Source: an uncultured Eubacteriales bacterium (GTDB taxonomy: Bacteria > Bacillota > Clostridia > Christensenellales > UBA1242). From it: DNA of 30,334 nucleotides. The position numbers and the translations under genes are program-made. This document shows positions 1 through 10,200 of this stretch, piece after piece. Position 1 is the stretch's first letter. Each line of letters starts with the position of its first letter. The notes under the pieces are model-generated. The model was not told where the DNA came from and ran no database searches. It worked only from the letters and a program-made list of their open reading frames with translations. Location: assembly GCA_948607205.1 (NCBI GenBank), contig CAPERS010000014.1:1-30334 (forward strand), given 5' to 3'.

Positions 1-306
1 ATTTTAATTATAATTCTCTTAATTCAATATTTGACTCGCAATCCATACAGATTAAACATAAAAAACACTATGGCACAGTTTTATCAAGGACAATCTCTTG
101 AAAAACTTTATAGCTTTTACTTTATTGCAGAAAACATTGGGGGTGCTTTATTTGCCCTACTTTCAAGTTTAATCGTTTCAAAATTGAATTTAGGATACTC
201 AATGCTTATTAACTTAATTTTAATTTTACTTATTATTTTGCCAACTCTCCTATTCTATATTTTAAACCTTAGAAAATTGCAAACTAAAAACAAAGAAAAT
301 AAATGA
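1..306 (+). CDS. Membrane transporter, C-terminal part (MFS-like), truncated by window edge
   Basis: The frame is open from base 1 and ends in TGA at 304-306, so only the last 101 residues are visible. Two strongly hydrophobic segments are seen, one around ENIGGALFALLSSLIVS and a second near the end rich in Leu and Ile. A short basic cytoplasmic tail follows (LRKLQTKNKENK). The segment before them (TRNPYRLNIKNTMAQFY) looks like a cytoplasmic loop. This fits the last helix pair of a 12-TM major facilitator, but no diagnostic motif is in view. A strong hairpin terminator follows at once, so this is the end of its operon. Any multi-pass membrane protein is possible. Confidence 0.5.
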   Translation: MLIIILLIQYLTRNPYRLNIKNTMAQFYQGQSLEKLYSFYFIAENIGGALFALLSSLIVSKLNLGYSMLINLILILLIILPTLLFYILNLRKLQTKNKENK

Positions 307-325
307 CAAAAAAATAAATTTTAAT

Positions 326-357
326 AAAAAAACTTACCGAATTTGGTAAGTTTTTTA
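326..357. terminator. Bidirectional terminator between convergent genes
   Basis: AAAAAACTTACC and GGTAAGTTTTTT form a perfect stem around a six-base loop, with A and T runs on both sides. It can therefore serve the transporter on the plus strand and the small membrane protein gene on the minus strand. Confidence 0.85.
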
Positions 358-639
358 TTAAAATTCTGGAGGTGTTGGTTGAGGAATTGAAACACCTAAG
401 ATGAGTGCAACCACTAAAAGCACGCCAAGAATAATGCCAATCACGAGCAATGAGCAAAAAAATGACCTAGCATAACTTCTTCTGACAATATTGTTGCTGT
501 TAAAAGAAAAAACAATGAGGCAAATGAAACCAATAAGTGGCAATGCAAAAAGAATTGAATAACCAAAATATTTCCAAGCGCCCAACGGTCTATATTTCTC
601 AGGAAGTTTTGCGATTTCGTCTTTTTCATAGTGATTCAT
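358..639 (-). CDS. Small two-TM membrane protein of unknown function
   Basis: This is a 93-residue protein starting at ATG behind a good Shine-Dalgarno (AAAAGGAGGG) and ending in TAA. A polar N-terminus (KDEIAKLPEKYRPLGAWKYFG) leads into a hydrophobic helix at about 28-45. A short loop with NNIVRRSYARSFF follows, then a second helix at about 62-84 and a Pro-rich end. The pattern LPEKYRPL.AW.YFGY...F..PL.GF is familiar from small uncharacterised membrane proteins of Clostridia. The role is unknown. It appears monocistronic, with its own promoter upstream and a terminator downstream. Confidence 0.75.
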   Translation of the reverse strand: MNHYEKDEIAKLPEKYRPLGAWKYFGYSILFALPLIGFICLIVFSFNSNNIVRRSYARSFFCSLLVIGIILGVLLVVALILGVSIPQPTPPEF

Positions 640-665
640 AAGTTTTCCCTCCTTTTAGATATATT

Positions 666-720
666 TGAGGTTACCCTCATAATTAATGCTATTCTACCAC
701 ATTTTATGCCTACTTGTCCA
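666..720 (-). promoter_or_regulatory. Promoter and small inverted repeat for the two-TM protein gene
   Basis: Reading the minus strand, TGGACA (715-720) and TAGAAT (691-696) are 18 bases apart. Just downstream, in the leader, TGAGG and CCTCA (666-679) form a perfect 5-bp inverted repeat around TTAC. It could be an operator or a small hairpin. The assignment rests on consensus matching only. Confidence 0.4.
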
Positions 721-736
721 TAAAAATGATAATTTT

Positions 737-1318
737 TTATAAAATAGCACCAAGTTTTTTCAACTTTTTGATTATGTATTTGTTTGGCTTTAACATAGAC
801 TTAAAATTCTCACTTTGCTCAAAAACTTTGTCAAACCAAGACTCGACTTCTTTGATTTTTTCAGCATTTGTTATATGCCAAGCGCCATTCCATGAATCGT
901 TATTCCCAAAGTCTAGCACAAAGAGGTTACCATTTTCAAACAAAACAAAATCATAAACCCTCTTTGGAAACAAACTTCTATCCTTTGTCACCCTTATTTC
1001 TTGACCATATTTCTCATCTATTAGATAGGTATAATATTCCATTTGTAAATACTCATCAAGTGGCTCTTCTATATAATGAATTCTCTTTATGTTGTCCTTT
1101 CCGCCATAGGCATTAACATAAAACTCTTCTAGCATTTCAACAAACCTATCATAATTTTTGTTTTTAAAGTCATCGTTTCCATCAATAAAATCATAAGTCT
1201 GCAAGAACTCCAATTTCTTGGCTTTTATGCCTAATTTGTCAAATTTAACCCAATATTCTCCATATTCATTATCTGGCACATATTTTTCGTCTTTTATTAT
1301 TTTTTGAAAATCAATCAC
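737..1318 (-). CDS. DUF6879-like soluble protein
   Basis: This is a 193-residue soluble acidic protein. It begins at GTG (1316-1318) behind AAAGGAGAAAA and ends in TAA. The middle and end read like the DUF6879 fold as I remember it: EYYTYL...GQEIRV, then FPKRVYDFVLFENGNLFVLDFG, then a helical tail (ESWFDKVFEQSENF). It has no signal peptide and no catalytic motif that I recognise. In actinobacteria DUF6879 proteins often sit beside XRE regulators, but none is adjacent here. Family membership is a memory-based judgement and the function is unknown. Confidence 0.6.
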   Translation of the reverse strand: MIDFQKIIKDEKYVPDNEYGEYWVKFDKLGIKAKKLEFLQTYDFIDGNDDFKNKNYDRFVEMLEEFYVNAYGGKDNIKRIHYIEEPLDEYLQMEYYTYLIDEKYGQEIRVTKDRSLFPKRVYDFVLFENGNLFVLDFGNNDSWNGAWHITNAEKIKEVESWFDKVFEQSENFKSMLKPNKYIIKKLKKLGAIL

Positions 1319-1397
1319 AAATTTTCTCCTTTATAAAAACAAGTATAACACAAAACTAAAATTTTGGTTTAGTTTTTAATTAAATTTTGTATTTTAT

Positions 1398-1426
1398 TTG
1401 ACTTGAAAAATATTGCGAGGTATAAT
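1398..1426 (+). promoter_or_regulatory. Sigma-A-type promoter of the MscS-family gene
   Basis: TTGACT (1398-1403) and TATAAT (1421-1426) are separated by exactly 17 bases, just upstream of the AAAGGAG Shine-Dalgarno and the ATG at 1453. Confidence 0.8.
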
Positions 1427-1452
1427 TTAATAGTAAACAAAGGAGAAATATT

Positions 1453-2598
1453 ATGGATTGGGCAAAAATTTGGAATGATATTTGCACTTATTTTAAATCA
1501 AACGCTTGGAACATCGTTTGGTTCTTTGCAATTCTTATTATTGGAATAATTGTTATCAAAGTTCTTCTTGCTGTTGTAAGAAAGGTTTTGAAACACACTC
1601 GCATGGAAAAAATTGCACAGCAATTTATCTGCACCATATTGAAGTTTATTTTATGGCTTATTTTGATACTGCTTTTATTATCTCAACTTGGCGTGGAAAT
1701 CACAGGCATACTCACCGCTTTCAGTGCTGTTATATTGGCAGTTGGTATGGCGCTTCAAAACGCAATTGCCAACGTAGCAAACGGAATTATCATCATTTCC
1801 AGCCACATGTTCAAAAAAGGCGACTACATCATCACAAATGGCGTTGAAGGAAACATAACAGACATCAATTTCATGTTCACAACGCTTATCACAACTGACA
1901 ACAAAAAAATCACCATTCCAAACAGTTCACTGCTCAATGGAAATGTGACAAATCTTGGAGCATATCCAAGACGCAGAGTGGATTTCACTTTCTCAGTTGC
2001 CTATGAGAGCGATGTTGAAAAGGTGAAAAAGATTGTCACTGATGTTATGGCAAGCAACGGAAAAGTTTATCTCGACCCTGCACCATTCTGCCGTCTTAAA
2101 TATTTGAGCGCAAGCAGTATCGACTTCTTTGCAAACTGCTGGTGCGACAATGAGGACTATTGGGATGTTTACTACTACATAATTGAAAATGTCTATAACG
2201 AATTCAAACGCAAAAACATTTCAGTGCCTTACAATCAACTTGAAGTTCGTGAGCGTAAAGACAAAGTCACAATGCCAGTCATCAAAGATGCTCTTCCAAA
2301 ACGCGTAGAAAAAGTCAGACCAAAAAAGGATGAAAATCCTATGGACGCAATTGCAAAAATCTTCATTCACAAAGACAAGAAGTCAAAAAAGGAAAGAAAG
2401 GCTGAGGCAAAACAAGATAAGGCTGAAAACGAAGAAATCAAAGTTGAAGAAAAAATTGAAGTGAAAGTTGAAGAGAAAAATGTGAAAACTTCAAAAAACA
2501 AACCTGCAAACAAAAAATCAACTGAAACCAAATCAACTGCACAAAAAAGCCAAAAAACTGCGTCAAAATCAAAGAAAACTGCAAAAAAAGAGAAATAA
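1453..2598 (+). CDS. MscS-family mechanosensitive channel with long Lys/Glu-rich tail
   Basis: This 381-residue inner-membrane channel subunit should open on hypo-osmotic shock to release small solutes. Three N-terminal hydrophobic segments (about 18-40, 55-80 and 83-112) are present. The third has the MscS pore-helix pattern of small residues (ITGILTAFSAVILAVGMALQ, then NAIANVANGI). The beta domain follows (FKKGDYIITNGVEGNITDI and ITIPNSSLLNGNVTNLG), then the C-terminal alpha/beta part. Residues from about 275 on form an extra tail made largely of Lys, Glu, Ala, Ser and Thr, without a fold. The tail is unusually long for the family and resembles histone-H1-like low-complexity segments. The gene has its own promoter and terminator. 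Confidence 0.9.
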   Translation: MDWAKIWNDICTYFKSNAWNIVWFFAILIIGIIVIKVLLAVVRKVLKHTRMEKIAQQFICTILKFILWLILILLLLSQLGVEITGILTAFSAVILAVGMALQNAIANVANGIIIISSHMFKKGDYIITNGVEGNITDINFMFTTLITTDNKKITIPNSSLLNGNVTNLGAYPRRRVDFTFSVAYESDVEKVKKIVTDVMASNGKVYLDPAPFCRLKYLSASSIDFFANCWCDNEDYWDVYYYIIENVYNEFKRKNISVPYNQLEVRERKDKVTMPVIKDALPKRVEKVRPKKDENPMDAIAKIFIHKDKKSKKERKAEAKQDKAENEEIKVEEKIEVKVEEKNVKTSKNKPANKKSTETKSTAQKSQKTASKSKKTAKKEK

Positions 2599-2610
2599 TT
2601 GAAGATATCA

Positions 2611-2650
2611 AAAAAAATCAACTCAGGTAACTAAGTTGATTTTTTGTTTT
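2611..2650. terminator. Terminator after the MscS-family gene
   Basis: AAAAATCAACT (2613-2623) pairs with AGTTGATTTTT (2634-2644), followed by more T. The A run on the left arm lets it also act for the radical SAM gene arriving from the other side. Confidence 0.8.
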
Positions 2651-2676
2651 TAATGAATTTTTGAAAATATTTCCAA

Positions 2677-3510
2677 CTAAACAAGTTGTGAAAGGTCATT
2701 CGTAAAATCGCTGTTTATCTCTTTAAACTTCTCTGGCACCCTGTCCCAAAGTTCACTTATCGGTCTATCCATTGCATTCCCAAGAAGGAACTCCTCTCGT
2801 TTAAGCATTGGATGAAGAACCACATTGCCATTACTTCGAATTAGAAAATGTTTTCCTTTGACCCACCTGAAAACTTTGATGTTCCTTTCGGTGTCGCCAT
2901 AGGTTTTAATCAATTGTTTTGCATATCTTTGCCCAACAAGGTTTGAAAGATTTTTGGCTTTTCCAACTGGAATGATTGGAATAAGCACAATTTCATCAAT
3001 GTTAAATTCTTTGAGTCCGTCCAAAATTTTGTATATCTTTTTCACATTATTTGGAAAAAGCGGAATTTTGACTTGGACAAAAAGTTTGCTTTCGCACAAA
3101 AGTTTCAAGACCTTTTTAAATCTTTCTTCATCAAAAGCGTTAGAATTTGTGTTTGCATGCCAACTTCTATTAAGTCCATAAAAAGAAACTCTAATTTTTT
3201 TAAAGTATTTTTCTATGAGCTTAATATTATTTTCATTTATCAGTGATGCGTTTGTGTCAAGCGCAAGAATAGTCTTTTTGATATGCAGTGATTCAAGAAG
3301 ATCAAAGAGCTCTCTGAAAAGAAGAGGCTCACCTCCTGTGATTGTTACACTTTGAATTTTTTCTTTAAAAATATTTTCAAAAATCTTTCTCCAACTTGAA
3401 AGACTAAGCTCCAAGTCGTTTTTGTTTGCAAAGCAGTGTTTACATCTGAAATTGCACCTATCAGTGATTTCCACAATAACACGCTTTGGCTTTGTTATTT
3501 TTACATCCAT
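2677..3510 (-). CDS. Radical SAM protein with reduced C-terminal domain
   Basis: This is a 277-residue radical SAM enzyme. CNFRCKHC gives the CxxxCxxC 4Fe-4S site (Cys19, Cys23, Cys26), and TGGEPLL near residue 60 is the SAM-binding GGEP motif. The rest fits a TIM-barrel core. The C-terminus has the sequence context of a SPASM or twitch domain (IRSNGNVVLHPM...LLGNAMDRPISELWD). The cysteines that would bind an auxiliary cluster are missing: the usual V.PC is VLHP. The substrate is unknown, with no obvious peptide precursor or partner enzyme beside it. The ATG lacks a convincing ribosome binding site, while a strong one lies about 120 bases upstream. The gene ends in TAG. Confidence 0.85.
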   Translation of the reverse strand: MDVKITKPKRVIVEITDRCNFRCKHCFANKNDLELSLSSWRKIFENIFKEKIQSVTITGGEPLLFRELFDLLESLHIKKTILALDTNASLINENNIKLIEKYFKKIRVSFYGLNRSWHANTNSNAFDEERFKKVLKLLCESKLFVQVKIPLFPNNVKKIYKILDGLKEFNIDEIVLIPIIPVGKAKNLSNLVGQRYAKQLIKTYGDTERNIKVFRWVKGKHFLIRSNGNVVLHPMLKREEFLLGNAMDRPISELWDRVPEKFKEINSDFTNDLSQLV

Positions 3511-3700
3511 AATGACCAGAACTGCATTTTATAAAACATTCCCAAACACATGAAACGCTTTATATTGCCTTCATAACCTTATATTTTCCAAAAAGATATC
3601 TAGGCCTTGCAATTCTGAATTAATACCTCCTAAGCTAAATATTTTTCATTTATTTAGAAGTTGGCAATGCCATTATACCACATTTTCACAAAAAAGGCAA
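3511..3700 (-). promoter_or_regulatory. Promoter and long leader of the radical SAM gene
   Basis: On the minus strand, TTGCCT (3695-3700) and TATAAT (3672-3677) are 17 bases apart. This gives a leader of about 150 bases before the ATG at 3510. Inside it a strong Shine-Dalgarno (TTAGGAGG, near 3629-3636) is not followed by ATG or GTG at normal spacing. The best frame after it (…NSELQGLDIFLENIRL) stops after about 17 codons at TGA. It may be a leader peptide, a decayed small gene or a start-codon change. Confidence 0.55.
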
Positions 3701-3727
3701 ATGATATTGAGTACAGCGTTTTTAACC

Positions 3728-3762
3728 AAAAAAAGCAGATTTTTTATCTTTCTGCTTTTTTA
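3728..3762. terminator. Terminator hairpin between cupin and radical SAM genes
   Basis: AAAAAGCAGA (3730-3739) pairs with TCTGCTTTTT (3751-3760), with A and T runs on both sides. It lies 20 bases past the stop codon of the cupin remnant. Confidence 0.8.
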
Positions 3763-3779
3763 TATGATATTTAACAAAA

Positions 3780-4131
3780 CTAAAATTCTTTATTTTCACC
3801 TTGATCCACTGACCACGCAGGATTGCACATCGCAACAAATGCGCCAGAAGTTTTCTCGCTCCAATAATACCATTCATTTTTCTTGATAAACACGGCACCA
3901 TCTTCGTTTAAGACTCTTGTACCCACCCCCCCCGAAAAACGATTTCGCCTGTTCCGCTTTTTACGTAAATCATCTCATCAACTTTTGTGTTTCTAAACCA
4001 GCCAGAAAGCGGATGTCTGCCACATATTTCAACCACTGCGCAGTCAATGTTTTTTGTGCCAAAAGGATATTCAAACCCTTTTGCTGTTTTTGCATTCCAA
4101 CTTCTCTTTCTTTTTTTTTAACAATTTGCAT
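3780..4131 (-). pseudogene. Small cupin-domain protein, broken by two frameshifts
   Basis: A good Shine-Dalgarno (TAGGAGGA) precedes ATG at 4131, but the single frame from there is not a sensible protein. Joining three frames gives a coherent cupin of about 115 residues: MQIVKKK, then KGFEYPFGTKNIDCAVVE, then HPLSGWFRNTKVDEMIYV and KSGTGEIVF, then EDGAVFIKKNEWYYW and MCNPAWSVDQGENKEF, ending in TAG at 3780-3782. The frame changes fall near an A9 run (4111-4119, minus strand) and a G8 run (3926-3933, minus strand). The order of strands and the Gly/Glu turn fit a metal-binding or sugar-binding small cupin. Because both breaks lie near homopolymers, phase variation or sequencing error are alternatives to true decay. 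Confidence 0.65.
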
Positions 4132-4228
4132 ATTGACTCCTCCTATTTGATTTAATTTTATCTTATTTAAAAACAAAAAGCAAACAAATTGATATAAATG
4201 CAAGTTCTTCTCATATTTTCAAACGATG

Positions 4229-4266
4229 AAAAAAAAGATTGAAGAAAAATTCTTCAATCTTTTTTT
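4229..4266. terminator. Terminator of the giant surface protein operon
   Basis: AAAAAAGATTGAAGAA and TTCTTCAATCTTTTTT form a long perfect stem with a tiny loop, immediately past the TAG stop at 4279. Confidence 0.9.
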
Positions 4267-4278
4267 AAACTTTTATGA

Positions 4279-7200
4279 CTAGTTTCTTTTATCACTTTTC
4301 TTACTTTTCACTTTCGCAAAAACTGCAATTGAAATGATAATTTCAACTGTGATAAGCCCCAAAGCAATCCAAAGAACATCACTTTCTCTAGTGCTGTTTG
4401 AATTTATCGCTGCTACATTGCCACCAAGTTCTTCTGAGGTTATAATATTTTCAACTCTGACAGCCTCTTGGCCTTTAACACTCAATCCATCAAACAAATC
4501 GATAGAACCAGATGTAAACGCATTCAAAGTTGCTTTGTCAAGCATGTTTATATTGCCGTCATCGTTTATGTCACTTGCAAGTTTGAAAGCACCTTCCAAA
4601 ACAATTGAGCCACTTGTATATGCGTTCAATGTTGCTTTATCGAGCATATTTATTTCGCCGTCACCATTGACATCACCTTTCAAAACCAAAGTGAGTTCGT
4701 CGATAATATTTTCACCATCATAAAGTCTAAGTTTCATTCCAGTTGCAATCTTTTTATCGCCAGAGATTTCATCACCGTTTTTAGAGAAGAATCTGATTCC
4801 AGTATTTTTAAACTGATTTGCGATATCTTGAAGAGTGTCTTTAAAGGCAATGTTTTTCAGATAAATTGGATTTGCTGAATCATATATATGTGAAGAATAA
4901 TCAACAGCATCTCCGTTTTCAAAGACAAACCTAAAAGTTGTGTTTGACTCAATGAGTTCAAATTTTGTGATGATTTCGCCATAAACAAATGATATTTCTG
5001 TTTGTCCATTGATTTGATAGTTCTCAGAGTCTTTAACCTCAACTCTTGCGATATATTCTTCGCCTTCAGTCAGTTCTGTCACTGGATTGTTTTCTTTATC
5101 AAAGTAAGCAACAGTGACTTCACCTTGAAGTGAAGTTTCTTCACATTCAAACACAGGAGTTTCGCCATTTCTGTTCCAAGAGCCAACGATGTTAACCTTT
5201 GAAATTGACCAAGAAAGGACTAAATCTTCAATGCTTTCATCAGCCCAAACATAGCCTGATTTGAGTGAAATGACAATTGTGTAAGTTCCTGCATTTGTTG
5301 CAACAAGTTGAGAATCTTCTGAAATTTCCATTTTGTTTTCATCAAAGCCAACAAGCACTTCATTCACATTGTGTTCTGTTTTATCGAATACAATTTCTTC
5401 TGTTGCAATGGTTGGTTTTTCAACCTTTTCCAAAGCATCTTGAGAAGTTGTGAATGTGAATGATTCAGAAACGCCTTCTGCAAAATTCAATTCAACGTTT
5501 TCAGCATATTCGGTTTTCACGCTGACTGTGATAATGAAAGTTTTGCCTTGACCTTGTGCATTTGCAACATCTTCTTTTGTCACAATATTTCCTTCTTCGT
5601 CAGTTATAACATAGTTCAAATATTCTTCGTTAATAATGCCATCAGAAGTTATTGTGCTGTTTTCGTCATTTTCATTCCAGCCTGTGACATTGTATGCAAG
5701 TTTTGAAACAGTGATTTCAACAGTCTTTTCACCTGTTGAGCCGTCACTCCAGCATACGTTTGTGACGTTTGTGTTATATTCAGAGCCAATAGCAAAAGTA
5801 ACAGTATAAACACCATGATTGATTGCCATAAAGTCTTGTGAAATGAAATCTTGATTGTTAAACTTAATGCTAACAGTTATAAACTTATTAAGTTCATCTA
5901 TTCCGCAAACTTCAAGCAAGTTGTGGCTATTGTTATCAAAAACTGTAAAACTTCCGTTATTTTGTGGAATTTCAAGTTGCAAAGCAACAATATTCCAAGT
6001 GATTGACTTGTCATCAGTTGTGCCATCATTCCAAGTTGTGCTTGATTTGTCTTTAAGTGCAAGAACAAGTGTATACTCACCTGCGTCAGTTCCTGTTGCT
6101 CCGCTCACAACGTCAACTCTGTCACCAAGTCTATCAGAGAGATTTTCCCAGATATCTATCTCTTGACCTGTGTAAGTTACATCGTTGATTGTTGGAATCC
6201 AGACAACACTTGCATCTTCGCCAACAATGAAGGTGTATGACTTCAAGTTTTCATTTGCATAAACAAACTCAACATTGTTCTCAAATTCAGTCTTCACTGC
6301 CAATTTGATTGTGAATTCACTGCCTTGTTCTGCATTTGCGATTTCATCTTTTGAAACAATATTTCCATCTTTATCTGTGAAAACATAGTCGAACATATCG
6401 TTTGTCATCACTGAGGAATTGAAAATTGCAGTTGAATTTTCATTATTTTTATTCCAGCCAGTAACTTCTACCTGCAATTTTTCAACTGCGAAAACTATTG
6501 TTTTTTCATCAGTTGTGTTATCGCTGAAAATAATATTGTTTGCATTCACATTAAATGCACTGTCAATCGTCAAAACAAGCTTATAGTTTCCTACATTAAA
6601 CCATTCATAATTTGTCAATTCATTATCATTATAACTTACTTTCAAAGACATAAAATTCAAGTCGTCAAGAGTTAAACCAAGCGCTTCAAGAATGTTATGT
6701 TTCAGATTGTCAAAAGTTACGTTTGACAATTCAGAAATGTTTAAAACTCTTTGATTAATTTGCCAACTAAATTGCAAATCATCGCTTGTTTCATCTGCCC
6801 AGACATAATTATCACCCGGCAATGAAATTGAAATTGAATAACTGTTTGCATCAGTTGCTCTATCAGTGCCTGAGATAATCATATATCTTGGGTCATAATC
6901 GTTAAGAATGTTTGTTACATTGTGTGCTTCACCATCATAGATGATTGAAACACTTGAATCAATTGAAGGTTTTGCAACCTTGAATTTTGAAATTTCCCAG
7001 TTGATAGAAACTTTTTCGCTGTTATCCGACCAAACATAGTTATCATCAGTTAAAATAATTGTTGCAACATAAGAGCCTGCATCTATTGCATGACTGCCCT
7101 CAGAAGAGATTTTCATTATGTCAGCGTTGTAACCATTGAGGATTTCAAGCACACTATGCTCTGAGCCGTCAAATGTCAAAGTGCCATTCAATGTAGGCAA

Positions 7201-10200
7201 TTCCAAAATCGCAGCATTAATCTTCCAAGTTATGCGTTTTTCTTCAACTGTGCCATCGCTCCAAGTTGAGTTTTCAGGATATTTAAGCGTCAACACAAGT
7301 TCATATTCTCCAACATTTGTGCCGATGTTTCCACTTATGCAAGTTGTGAAATTCTTGAAGATTTCGTCAAAGGTTTCACTTACATCAATCGGCTGACCTG
7401 AATAATCCTTTTCAGCAATGACAGGAAGTTCCAATACTTTTGCAGTTATTTTAAATTTAAGAGTGAGAGTAGACCTATCAGTCATAGATTCATTTTCAGT
7501 TTTCCAACTTACATGTGCATCCTTATTGAATCGCAGAACGACTGAATACTCACCAACAGCAAGTTGTGTCAAACTGTTGCTTTCATTTTCAACAATTGAC
7601 ATGTATTGTTGAAGTTCGTTCCAATTTGAAATCCAGTCAGAAATTTGCAAAGTATGCTCTAAATTGTCAAATTCAATCACAATTTCTTCTGTTTGAGGTT
7701 TATCAAATCTCAAAGGTGGATTTTCATTTTCCTCAGGTTCTTTTGTTGTGAATAAAAGTTTTTGGCTAACGCCAGATGCAAATTCAAAGTCAACACTGTT
7801 TTTGAACTCAGTTTTAAGCACTGGTGTGATATAGAATGTTTCGCCACCAACTGAATTGTAGATATAGTCGATTGGAATAATCTTTTCAGCCTCGTCGAGA
7901 TAGTTATATTTGAAAACATTAAGAAATTCTGGACCTTTATCTATGGTAATAGTTGAGTCTTCTTCTGCTTCGTTCCAACCTGTAACAATCACGTGTGCTT
8001 TGCTTACAAGCACTCTGAAATATTGGTTTGATACCTTTCCATTTCCCCAAACAACATTGCTTGCATTTGTGTTTATTCCATCTTTAATTGCAAATGTCAC
8101 ACCATAAGTTCCCGCATAAATTGCTCCAAACTTGTTGCCATAGTATCCACCATATTGAGTGAATGAGATGCCGTCTGGTGCATATTCAACCAAGATATTG
8201 AAATAATTTGAAAGTGATTGGTCGATATTGTTGAAGTATGAAAGAAGTTCGTGAACTTGAGCATCAAATTCCCAAGCAACTATTTCCTCAGTGTCATCTT
8301 CGCCCATTTCAAACTGGTAAACTGGAGTGAACAGACGTTTTTGCAAGATTTCCCAAGTTATTTCATTGAGCAAGTTTTCCGGCCAAACAACTTCGTTATA
8401 GCGTAATGTATCAATTTCGTTAAGAACAAAACTTGTCAAATATTCGCCAATGTCTGAGGCGCTATTTCCTGCAACTCCATTTGTTGTATAAACAATTTTG
8501 TCTTTCAAATATTCAGGAAGTCCAACAAGTTCAACTTTATAAACTGTTGCATTTCCGCCAGCATAATCAAAGGTGAATGCTGTTTCATAGTTCCAGTGAA
8601 CTCCACTGACATCCAAGTTACCCTTATCAATCTTCCAATTAAAATCAGCAAAAACAGGTTTGTTATAGTTTTGTGAATTATAATTGAAATCGGCATGAGC
8701 AACATAGTTTCCAACGTCAGTTCCTTCTGCGCCAGTAAGTCTGATTGTTAAACCAGTAATATCATTTGCGCCTAAAAGTGAGAGTTTGTATGCTTTTCCG
8801 TCATATGTCATTGGAGCAACTTCTCTTCCCATTTCATCAATCCATTTGCCTTGGTTATTATCATAAGTTCCCAAAACAACGCCTTCATGAGAATATTGCC
8901 ATTTAAGGTTTGTCAAATTGAAATCCGCTTTTGAAATTTCAAATTGGAATTCGTTGTTTCCTTCAATGAAGTAATCATCAGAGTCATAACTTCCACTTGT
9001 TTTGTAAGTGATTGTCACCAAAACTCTATAATGTCCAACATCAGTTGGCGCAACTGTTGTGCCTTTAACGCTTGAAGAAGAATAATAAGTCACAGTGAAG
9101 TTTTCAATGCTCAAATCTCCGCCAAAAACAACAGGTTTAGCAACATATTGATTTCCTGTGTATGGGAAAGAACTTACAGAAACTCCGTCATCGTCAATAT
9201 CGATAATTTGACCATTAATTTCAATTCCTATTTGAACTGGATATTGGTCTTTTCCAATTGTGAAACCAATCGGATTTGGATTGTTTTCTGAATCATTTAC
9301 GACAAGTTTATAGTTTTGTGTATAATTTACTTCCTCAGCAGAACCAGTTCCGTCTTTTAAGGTTGCCGTAACGCGATAGTTTACCGCCTTACCCGGAACT
9401 TTGACAAGTTGGTCAATTGCGAAAAATTGACCATCGTCACCTTGTTGTTCGAATGAATATTTAACAAAGCCATTGCCATATATAAGCACTGGCACTTCGA
9501 AAGCACCTTCATCTGTGACAAGTTTGCCTTGTTTCCAAGCAACATTGATTGATGCTTTGTTGATTTCCCATTCAATGGACCAAGAGAATGTTCCGTCATA
9601 AGAATCTGGGTCGCTCATTTGAGGAAGATAGTATGAATTGCTTGAAACCTCAAACTCAACTGTTGTCACATATTTTTTATCAGTGCCTTCTGTGGCATTG
9701 ACAACATTGACATCGCCTGAATAGCCCTTAACAGAAAGTCCTGCTGGCAAAGTTGAACCATTGATATAGACATTTTGAGCACCACCTGTGTAAGTTAATG
9801 GAGAAGAATAATTCCAACTTATTCCAGACAAATCAATTTTTACTTTGCCGATTTTATAGTAAACTTCATAAGTTTTTGTGACAAAATAATATTTTGAATT
9901 ATATGCCACAATGGTAACTTTTGCACAATAAACTTCATCTCTTGCTTCAGTTGAAGCAGTGTTTCCAGTGTAAGAACTGATTCTCACACCCAAAGTTTGC
10001 AATTCCGATGCAGTTTTTGTTATTGAAAAACTGTATGCTTTTGCATTGTAAGGAAGTTCAATAGGCTTTTCTTTTGTTCCAACATCATTTCCAACAACTA
10101 TTGTTTTGTTGTTGTTTTTGTATTGCCAAACAAGGTCAGTGTCAGCAAAGTCGGAAATTGCAGTGTTGATGTTAAATCTCAAAGAATATTTACCTAATTT

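Noticed and set aside
2677..3510. RiPP biosynthesis cluster around the radical SAM gene
   Set aside because: No precursor with a clear start, no transporter or protease partner next to it; only an ambiguous 17-codon leader frame.
3701..4203. ORFs on both strands over the cupin remnant
   Set aside because: None gives a sensible single-frame protein; the frameshifted cupin explains the region.
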